From a virus, in IMG/VR virus record IMGVR_UViG_3300037264_000699, positions 1 through 27,558 of that record: DNA of 27,558 bases, one strand, 5' to 3'. Numbering within the stretch: the first letter of the stretch is position 1; every line of letters starts with the position of its first letter. This document shows positions 20,559 through 27,558 of this stretch, in pieces. The notes beneath the pieces are model-generated. The model was not told the origin of the DNA, made no database searches, and saw only the letters and a list, made by a program, of their open reading frames with translations. Position numbers and translations under genes: made by a program.

Positions 20559-20843
20559 TTGGCTAACATCTTCGAGATGGATGGTCGCCTCATCGCCATT
20601 GGGCGCAGGCTGACTCAACTCTCGGCTATTGAACTTCTCAACTTCGCCTATGCCACGATCGTCGGAGAAGCGAATGGTGAGCAACGTCGTCACATTGACG
20701 CGGCGCTAGAGGGTCGTCTCGGGCAGGGCGGCGGAATCTTGGTCGATGACCCCGATCTCCCGGCTTCCCTGCAGGGCACCGAGGCGCCTTCATGGTGGTC
20801 CGATGACCACGACCCGTTCGCTCAACAGCATACAATCGGGTAG
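20559..20843 (+). CDS. Tail assembly chaperone, second reading frame
   Basis: This 94-residue frame contains LTQLSAIELLNFAYATIVGE and EAPSWWSDDHDPF, features of the downstream part of actinophage tail chaperones. It lies in the -1 frame relative to the first part and is open from 20496, so a -1 frameshift between 20496 and 20535 would make a fusion. I see no good slippery heptamer there. The alternative is independent initiation at TTG 20559 (MANIFEMDGRL) or ATG 20577, with little ribosome-binding site. The coordinates given use the TTG. It ends 21 nt before the tape-measure ATG. Confidence 0.6.
   Translation: MANIFEMDGRLIAIGRRLTQLSAIELLNFAYATIVGEANGEQRRHIDAALEGRLGQGGGILVDDPDLPASLQGTEAPSWWSDDHDPFAQQHTIG
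20831..20836 (+). promoter_or_regulatory. TACAAT promoter-like element before the tape-measure gene
   Basis: TACAAT lies inside the end of the chaperone frame, 34 nt before ATG 20865, similar to the elements before 16161, 17681 and 18256. No -35 consensus is visible. Confidence 0.4.
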
Positions 20844-20864
20844 TATCCCCGCCCGAGGTAGGTC

Positions 20865-23800
20865 ATGGCGAACGTCGTCGGCTCAGCCACAATTCGCATC
20901 ATCCCTGATACCTCGGGATTCAGCGCGTCCCTGCAGGGGCAACTGAACAGTCTCTCGGGCCAACTCGGTCGTATGGGCGGCCGCAACATCACCGGCAACC
21001 TGAGCACGCAACTCAACAAGTTGGGCACGTCTCTTGACCGAGCCGGTACTCGGGCGGCTCTTGTGGGCCAGGCGTTCACCTACGGTCTGACGCGGCCCTT
21101 GCTGCGCGCTGGTGAGGCCATCATCGGTGTCGCCGCCGACTTCGATGAGGCAGCCCGCATCGTTGCCGCCGTCACTATTCCTGAAATGGACGCGTCGGGC
21201 GCGTTCGAGACGATGGACCAGTTCGAGATACGCGTCGAGGAATTCAAGCAATCCTCCCGCGACATGGCGAAGGAGACGGTGTTCTCCTCGACTGAGGTCC
21301 AGAAGGCGTATGTGGACCTGGGTCGTGCTGGCCTCACCACCGTCAGCCAGATCGAGTCCGTCCTCCCCACCATCGCCAACGTGGCTCTGGTCGAGGGTGG
21401 CCAGATGGCCGATTTCAGCGACAAACTCGTCCAAATCTTCACCGGCTTCGGCGGCAACTTCACCGAGATCGGGAAGGAATACAAGACAATCTTCGGCGAA
21501 ATCCGAGCCACCGAGGAGGATCTGACTGCTGAGTTCGAGCAGATGGGCGACATCCTCACCCTCACCTCACAGCGCACCGTCACCGACATTACCGACCTGG
21601 CTGTGGCCTTCCGTTACGCCGGTCCCACCGCCAAGGCGGCTGGGGTGGGATTTGAGGAAGCGGCGGCCGCTCTTGGTTTGCTCGCTCAGGCTGGTTTCAC
21701 TGCCAGCCTGGGTGGTACCGCCCTGCGAGGCATCATTACTCGTTTGGCCATTCCCACGCTTCTGAGCGAGAAAGTCTTTGAGAAGTTCGGGTTGACCATG
21801 GAGGCGGCGTTCCAGCCCGAGAATGCAGCCAAGTTGTCGGACGCGATGCACGATTTGGGTGCGGCGCAAGAGGACATCGATGAGGCTCTTGCCGGGGGTA
21901 TTACGGGTTTCAAGGATGCTCAGGAAGGGATCAAGGGATACGAGAAGGCGATCTTCGACTCCACTGGCAACATGCGGCCTCTAGTTGAGATCGTTGAGGA
22001 GTTCGTCAACAAGGGCGCTCGCGTCGGCGACATCGGCAAGGTGTTCGGCCAGCGCGCAGGCCCGGCCTTCCAGGGCCTCATGGACAACCTTCCTGCCCTC
22101 AAGCGTCTGACCGAGGACCTTGATGGCGCCACGGGGTCCCTCGACCGTATGTCCGCGAGGATTAAGACATCCGCGTCGGTTCAGTTCAAGTTGCTTAAGA
22201 ACTCACTCACCGAATTGGCTATTTCCTTTGGTGAGGCTGGCGTGCTCAGGTTCTTCGCCGACGCGGCTGCTGACCTTCGCGACTTCGTTATGGAGTTGGC
22301 TACAACCAACCCTCAGGTTCTCAAACTTGCCGGTGGCCTCGCCGTCCTAGTCGCGGCCATCGGACCCCTGGGCATCTTGTTCGGCCTCATGGAACAAGCC
22401 CTGGGCAACTGGTTCAAGATTCTGGCTTTCGGCCTTACCCCTTTGGGTGCCCTCATTATCGGCATCGGGGCCTTGGCCGCCACGCTTGGGGTATTGGCTG
22501 CTAAGTCCGAAGGGCTACGTGACACGCTGGGCAATTTGGCCGACGCTGTTATGCGAGTCATTGGCCCATTGAAAGAACTGTTCATCGCCGTGTTTGGGCC
22601 GAGCGTTGATGCTGCTGGGGCGAAGATCGATGGTCTTTCGGTGCGGCTTTCCAAGTTCTTCAATGACTTGGCTATCTCCATCAACGAGTTTGTCAGCGGG
22701 GGCGGTCTGCGCGATGCGATCTTGTCTCTAATCGACACAATCGAAGCCTTTAAGAATGCGTGGGGGACGGTCGCCGATCTGTTTAGGAAGGCTCAGCCGG
22801 GCATTCAGGAGACTTTCAATCAGATCGAAGAAACAGCAAGGGCCGCGTTCTCTCTCCTTGTTGAAGTGATGGGAGAGGTTTGGGATGGCCTGTTCCGGCT
22901 TGGAGAGGTCGCCATCCCGGTCTTGGCCGCCGCCTTTTACGTCTTGTGGCGATCGATTTTGTTCGGTATGGGACTGTTCACCGGCATGCTTAGCGTCTTA
23001 AAGCCACTTTCCGACATCATCAGCGATGTTCTTGGCCCGGCCCTTTTGGCCCTGGCCCAGATTTTCATTGTCGCCAAAATGGCCGGGTTCCAGTTTGCAA
23101 CGGTGTTCACTTTATTGAGGACCGGATTTACCAATCTGGCAACCGGGGAAGTATTCGCAGCCCAGGGGAGGATCGCTGCGTTCACGAACACACTGCGAGT
23201 GATGTTCGCGTTCTTGGGCCAGGCCAGCGGGATGGCCATTGGCGGCGTATTCTCAAGCATCACCAACGCGTTGGGGGGTCTGGTGCGTGTTGCCGCCGCC
23301 GTCGTGCAGCCCTTTGCCAACGCTCTGGCTGGCATCGTTGGTGGGGTGGGCCGGTTCTTTGCCTTCCTCGACGCCCAACTCCGCAACGGCGGCATTACCG
23401 GAATGATGTCGCGGTACATCATTGACCCAATGACCTTCGCCCTTCTGGGGGCAGTAAACAAGGTCAGGACCGTTGCGGGCGCCATTGGCGGAGCCATCCA
23501 CGATGGACTGCTGCGTGCCTTTGTGTTCGCCACACAAACCATCCTGCCCCTGGCGTCTAGGTTGGCCAGCACTATCTGGTCGGCCCTTGGTAGCGCTATG
23601 AGCGCTGCTGGTGGTGCGGTTTCCGCTGTTTCGACGGCCATTAGTAACCTGCTAAATCGGGCCTTTACGTCTTTGACCAACCTCAACAGTGGGGCTATTA
23701 CTGCGGCAATCGATCGCGTCCTCATGTCTGTTCGTCTCAACGCATCGGCAATCGGCGCTGTGATCGGCAGGGCACTTACTCAGGCCATGGTTACTGCTCA

Positions 23801-26800
23801 GACCTTCTTGCAGTCGGCGGTGTCAGGCTTGTGGAACTCTTTGGTCACGTCTGCCCAAACGGGTGTCGCGAAGTTGAAGAACTTCTTGACGGTTTCTCTC
23901 CCCGCCGCATGGCATGCCGCTTGGATTTCCGTCAAGAGCACCGCAGCGTCGGCGATGATCGCCGTGATCATGAATGTCCAGATGGCTGCCAGGATGATCA
24001 AGGACGCCTTCTTAGTTGGCGTCAACGGAATCCTTGGTGCCTGGACCGCCATGCGTGGACGCCTTGCCTCCATCGACATCGGGGGCATCTTTAGTAGGGC
24101 GGCATTGGCTATCGCCGGTCTACCAACCGCCATGCGTAACGCCGCCAATCAGATGATGGCGAGCGGAACCTCGCTCGGCGCCAGCATGGACAGTCTTTGG
24201 GGAAGGATCAAGGCCGGGGCAACCTCCGCTTTTAACACCTTGAAAATGATCGCCACGACGACGGCTAGTGCGGTGGGGGGAGCGTTCCAGATAGCCGGTC
24301 AGATGGCCATTGGGTTCATGCAGGGCATGATGATTGCAGAGGCCACCGACCTCAAGGGCAAATTGAGCGCCCTCATCCCGGTCCTCATCTCCATTGGCAC
24401 GACCACCGCAATGGTGTTCACCATGGTTGAGGGGGTCATGAAGGTAAACCCCGTCTTTGCTTTGATGGCAGCGATGCAAGCCCTCGTCGTTTTGGCTGCA
24501 ACGGTATTCGGAAAGATGAATAAGGAAGCAAAGGACCTTACTGATTCTATTGACGGATTCCGCTCCGCGATGGAACAAGCCACCGCAGACGACAAGTTCG
24601 TGGCTGTGCTAGGTGAGGTCGAAAGTGCCCTTGACGCGATTGGAACAAAGACCAAGGGCCAAACTGGTTTTACAACTATCCAGACGAACATGGAAAACGC
24701 TGGCGTTTCAATGGGTGGGTTTGTCAAGGCTCTTGGCAAGGGGGACGCCGCTACAGAAAGGTTCTTGAGCAAGTGGCGCAAGGGGGATATTGACCGTCTG
24801 ATCGAGGGGGGCTTCGTCCGTCTCAATGAGGTCAATGGAGATATTGAGATGGTGGACGGCGCCACCGGGCACTTGATTGGCACATTCGATGACGTGGCCG
24901 CGGCCCGCAAGGAATTGGGCAAGGAGTTCGATAAGAGGTTTGATGTTAAGGCGATTAAGTCGCTCATCGATGACTACAAGACTGGCAAGGTCAGCCTAGA
25001 GGGTTATCGAAAGGCTCTTAAGGAACTTGGTGTCAGCGAGGAGGAAGCGGAGGCAGCAACCGAGGAACTTGCCACTGAGGTGCTTACCCTCGGGGGGGCC
25101 TACTCCGAACTTACGTCGAACATGAACGAGTTTTTCGATGATTTGCGGTCGCAAATGGACGGCTTCGACCCGGTTGTTAAGTTGAGGGAGTCGCAGGACG
25201 ATTTCATCGACAGCGTGGAGGGCATGAAAGGGGCACTCCAAGAATTGGCTGGCGAGGGCGGCAAACTTGACTTCTCACTCCCCGGCCTTACCGACAACTC
25301 TGAGCAGGCCAGGGAGATGCGGGACCAAATGGGAGGTCTGGCCAAGGCTTTTCAGGAGCAGGTGTTCTCCCTGGGGGCCGGTGCCACAAGTGCCGACGCG
25401 TACGGATTGGGAATCGCGACCCTGCGTCAGCAGTTCATCGAACTACTGCAGGATCAGGGTGCCACCATCGATGAAGCCACCCTCTTGGCGGACACCATTA
25501 TCAACGCCTCGGGCATTAAGGGCTTGGACTACGGCGACTTTGAGGCGTTGGGGGGTCAGATCGCAGGGGTGACGGCTCAGGCCGACATCCTTAACGAAAC
25601 GCTGGGCGCGGCCGAGGGGCGCTACCTGGCCGAGTTGGCCGTGAAGTACCCCAAAATGAACCCAGAACAACTAGCGGGCATGCTCGCCATGGCGGGCGGA
25701 CCCCTCTCCCTTCGGAGAGAAGAACTCGCGGCCCTTGGGGTCGTAGGGGGGCTGCCCGAGATCACAGCCCCCGGTGGCGTGGAGATCAGTCCTGACGCCG
25801 TGAAGGGGTTGCCGTCACATGGCATCCCCTCTGAGGTAACCGTGAAGATCACCTTCTCGGCCATCGAAAACATGGACGCTGCATTGGCCGAAATCTCCGC
25901 CTTCACCGACAATGTGCAGGCAAAGATCAGGGAGGTGGCATTCGGGGTTCTGGGCCTCGTGGTCGGCACCGTCAAGGCCACTTCGGTCGCAATCCAAACC
26001 ATCGCAATCCTCCCTGGCATGCTTTCCAGGGTCGCGATCGCTGCAGCCAACATCCTCGTGGTGGTGGGGGGTGTGGCGGCTCAGACGGCGATCGCTTTCA
26101 CTGGCTTGGCTTCGATCGTGTACGAATCGATGTCAGCCATGGCTAACTCAATCATCGAGTTGTTTGGATCGTTGACCCAATACATCTTGTTCACCTTCTC
26201 GGCTCTGAATCACTCCGTCCTACAGTCCATTGGATCAATCGCTTCTGGATTCAGCATCATGGCCTCCTCGGCGGTAGCCACCTCGATTGTGGTGGTGTCG
26301 GCCATCAACTCGATCGTCTACGCCTTGCTGCAAATTCCTCTAGTGATGGCCTCGGTGGGTACCGCTATCGCCAGCGGATTCTCACGCCCATTCAACCTCA
26401 TCGCAAACGCCGTGTGGAACCCCTTCGCTGGGTTCATCAATTCAGCCGCCAGCGCCCTCGGGTTGGGTCCCCTCCTGCCCTCCGGTCTGTCCATCCCGGT
26501 ACTGCATACGGGTGGCATCGTTGGTGACGCAACGGGTGACTCCTATAGCGGTTCGCGCTCCGTCACCCAGGACGAAATGTTTGCCCTTCTACAGAAGGGC
26601 GAGGGCGTCATGTCTAGGCAGATGATGTCCAGCATGAGCGCCGCCCAGATCGCCGAGTTCAAGAAGGGCAACCAGCGCTGGTGGGCCGTTGGAGGTCCCT
26701 ACGAATCTGGCAGTGGACGGGCGGGCGCTAGCGTCGGATCGGGCTACTCCTTCTCTACCAGCATCCCCGACTACGACAAGATGAATGCTTTTTGGGAAGG

Positions 26801-27558
26801 AGGGATGAAGCCACTCCTTGGATCGGTGCGCTCTATGTTCGGCGGCAACATCGGGGCCAACACCAGCACCGGGGCGATGGAAGGCATCGGTGATGCAACG
26901 GCCGAATACACCCGTGGCTATACGGACCGCATGACCGCTGAGCAGCGCAAGTATCTCGTCTCCCTCGGCCTCCCTGCCGACTTTGACATCCAGGGCGCGC
27001 TCCCGGCCGGATTCGATCTTGCTCAGTGGCGTTCGTTCCTTGGGGCCAACAAGAAGCCCGGCAGTTGGCCTCTCATCGCTTCATACCTGAACGCTGCTGG
27101 GGTTCCCTTCCTGGCCAACTCCACGCTCCGCCCCGGAGACACCGGGTCCTACCACGCTTCGGGTCGTGCCATCGACCTCGGTGCCCCCGGCGATGCCAAC
27201 TACGACTCGCCTGGACTTCTTCGCATCAACCACGCCCTGGCCCCCCTTCTCGGGGTGTTGAGCGAACTGATCTACTCCGGTCCGGGCGGCATCAACGACA
27301 GCGCTTATGGCGCCGCGGTGGTAGCAGCCCACCACAACCACGTTCACGCTGCCCTGCGCGATGGCGGCATCATCCAAGACCTTGTGTACGCCATGCTTGG
27401 CGAGGACGGCCCCGAGGTCGTTATCCCCCTCAATGACCCCGCTCGTGCCCTGAGCCTCGCCCGGCGCTCTGGATTGATCAAGACCTTGCAGAGCGCCCAG
27501 GCCCGCTCGTCGGCTGGCGCCTACACCGCCCCCTCTCGCAGTGCTGGTCCCAACGGTG
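20865..27558 (+). CDS. Tape measure protein with M15-peptidase-like motif, 3' end outside window
   Basis: The reading frame stays open to the window edge, giving at least 2,231 residues. The N-terminus (IRIIPDTSGFSASLQGQL) and the following region (FDEAARIVAAVT, KAYVDLGRAGLTT, LPTIANVALVEG) are typical of TP901-type tape measures. Several long hydrophobic Gly/Ala/Leu segments follow (for example about 480-550). Late features are LHTGGIV at about 1880 and LGEDGPEVVIPL near the end, both common in actinophage tape measures. Between them SYHASGRAID (His2097, Asp2104) and HHNHVH (2156-2161) match the zinc ligands of M15 peptidoglycan peptidases. The usual acidic residue before the second His motif is not evident. 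ATG 20865 follows GAGGTAGG. The length suggests a very long tail. Confidence 0.93.
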   Translation, partial: MANVVGSATIRIIPDTSGFSASLQGQLNSLSGQLGRMGGRNITGNLSTQLNKLGTSLDRAGTRAALVGQAFTYGLTRPLLRAGEAIIGVAADFDEAARIVAAVTIPEMDASGAFETMDQFEIRVEEFKQSSRDMAKETVFSSTEVQKAYVDLGRAGLTTVSQIESVLPTIANVALVEGGQMADFSDKLVQIFTGFGGNFTEIGKEYKTIFGEIRATEEDLTAEFEQMGDILTLTSQRTVTDITDLAVAFRYAGPTAKAAGVGFEEAAAALGLLAQAGFTASLGGTALRGIITRLAIPTLLSEKVFEKFGLTMEAAFQPENAAKLSDAMHDLGAAQEDIDEALAGGITGFKDAQEGIKGYEKAIFDSTGNMRPLVEIVEEFVNKGARVGDIGKVFGQRAGPAFQGLMDNLPALKRLTEDLDGATGSLDRMSARIKTSASVQFKLLKNSLTELAISFGEAGVLRFFADAAADLRDFVMELATTNPQVLKLAGGLAVLVAAIGPLGILFGLMEQALGNWFKILAFGLTPLGALIIGIGALAATLGVLAAKSEGLRDTLGNLADAVMRVIGPLKELFIAVFGPSVDAAGAKIDGLSVRLSKFFNDLAISINEFVSGGGLRDAILSLIDTIEAFKNAWGTVADLFRKAQPGIQETFNQIEETARAAFSLLVEVMGEVWDGLFRLGEVAIPVLAAAFYVLWRSILFGMGLFTGMLSVLKPLSDIISDVLGPALLALAQIFIVAKMAGFQFATVFTLLRTGFTNLATGEVFAAQGRIAAFTNTLRVMFAFLGQASGMAIGGVFSSITNALGGLVRVAAAVVQPFANALAGIVGGVGRFFAFLDAQLRNGGITGMMSRYIIDPMTFALLGAVNKVRTVAGAIGGAIHDGLLRAFVFATQTILPLASRLASTIWSALGSAMSAAGGAVSAVSTAISNLLNRAFTSLTNLNSGAITAAIDRVLMSVRLNASAIGAVIGRALTQAMVTAQTFLQSAVSGLWNSLVTSAQTGVAKLKNFLTVSLPAAWHAAWISVKSTAASAMIAVIMNVQMAARMIKDAFLVGVNGILGAWTAMRGRLASIDIGGIFSRAALAIAGLPTAMRNAANQMMASGTSLGASMDSLWGRIKAGATSAFNTLKMIATTTASAVGGAFQIAGQMAIGFMQGMMIAEATDLKGKLSALIPVLISIGTTTAMVFTMVEGVMKVNPVFALMAAMQALVVLAATVFGKMNKEAKDLTDSIDGFRSAMEQATADDKFVAVLGEVESALDAIGTKTKGQTGFTTIQTNMENAGVSMGGFVKALGKGDAATERFLSKWRKGDIDRLIEGGFVRLNEVNGDIEMVDGATGHLIGTFDDVAAARKELGKEFDKRFDVKAIKSLIDDYKTGKVSLEGYRKALKELGVSEEEAEAATEELATEVLTLGGAYSELTSNMNEFFDDLRSQMDGFDPVVKLRESQDDFIDSVEGMKGALQELAGEGGKLDFSLPGLTDNSEQAREMRDQMGGLAKAFQEQVFSLGAGATSADAYGLGIATLRQQFIELLQDQGATIDEATLLADTIINASGIKGLDYGDFEALGGQIAGVTAQADILNETLGAAEGRYLAELAVKYPKMNPEQLAGMLAMAGGPLSLRREELAALGVVGGLPEITAPGGVEISPDAVKGLPSHGIPSEVTVKITFSAIENMDAALAEISAFTDNVQAKIREVAFGVLGLVVGTVKATSVAIQTIAILPGMLSRVAIAAANILVVVGGVAAQTAIAFTGLASIVYESMSAMANSIIELFGSLTQYILFTFSALNHSVLQSIGSIASGFSIMASSAVATSIVVVSAINSIVYALLQIPLVMASVGTAIASGFSRPFNLIANAVWNPFAGFINSAASALGLGPLLPSGLSIPVLHTGGIVGDATGDSYSGSRSVTQDEMFALLQKGEGVMSRQMMSSMSAAQIAEFKKGNQRWWAVGGPYESGSGRAGASVGSGYSFSTSIPDYDKMNAFWEGGMKPLLGSVRSMFGGNIGANTSTGAMEGIGDATAEYTRGYTDRMTAEQRKYLVSLGLPADFDIQGALPAGFDLAQWRSFLGANKKPGSWPLIASYLNAAGVPFLANSTLRPGDTGSYHASGRAIDLGAPGDANYDSPGLLRINHALAPLLGVLSELIYSGPGGINDSAYGAAVVAAHHNHVHAALRDGGIIQDLVYAMLGEDGPEVVIPLNDPARALSLARRSGLIKTLQSAQARSSAGAYTAPSRSAGPNG

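Noticed and set aside
22313-24967. Several - strand frames opposite the tape measure
   Set aside because: The + frame is uninterrupted and has clear tape-measure features; the antisense frames are fragmentary and without domains.

Overview
The window is about 27.6 kb of high-GC, tightly packed DNA, with every convincing gene on the + strand. It looks like the virion-structure arm of a long-tailed siphovirus infecting an actinobacterium. The evidence is a two-protein capsid module, two tail-tube paralogues, head-tail connector proteins of actinophage type, a tail-chaperone pair, and a tape-measure gene that runs off the right edge. Small HNH proteins, an actinobacterial-type metallopeptidase and U-tract-poor hairpin terminators fit the same picture. 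Terminase, portal, lysis, replication and integration genes are not in view, so lytic versus temperate lifestyle cannot be decided.

Left end (1-3483): a small HNH/zinc-finger protein is followed by a promoter-like sequence. Next comes a 430-nt non-coding array of four tandem Y-RNA-like modules (457-886), then a complete Ro60/TROVE-vWA gene (908-2512) closed by a perfect 15-bp hairpin. The four modules share the same 5' and 3' stem boxes at fixed spacing but carry very different inserts. The first insert folds on paper as a circularly permuted tRNA (T-arm, acceptor-like stem, D-arm). The last two are almost bare stems. This Ro60 ribonucleoprotein locus is the most unusual part of the window. 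An XRE-type regulator and two small unknown genes follow.

Capsid and decoration block (3484-14512): a large HK97-type major capsid candidate with an acidic N-terminal delta-like region is followed by a second capsid-like protein carrying an inserted beta-sandwich domain. About 7.6 kb of small beta-rich, cysteine-containing proteins come next. They include a duplicated two-gene cassette, a right-handed beta-helix protein, and three proteins built partly from one Cys-containing repeat. Their position between capsid and tail tube suggests head fibres or decorations, but adsorption fibres are possible.

Tail and connector block (14557-27558): two paralogous tail-tube proteins flank two small genes. 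A terminator-insulated HNH endonuclease and a zincin of the TIGR04338 type then interrupt the structural order. After them come the head-tail adaptor, two further head-tail completion proteins, two tail-assembly chaperone reading frames, and a tape measure of at least 2,231 residues with a late M15-peptidase-like His/Asp motif. The order is unusual because tail-tube genes precede the connector genes. A TACAAT-like hexamer recurs 34-41 nt before four gene starts, with looser matches elsewhere, and may be a phage promoter element.
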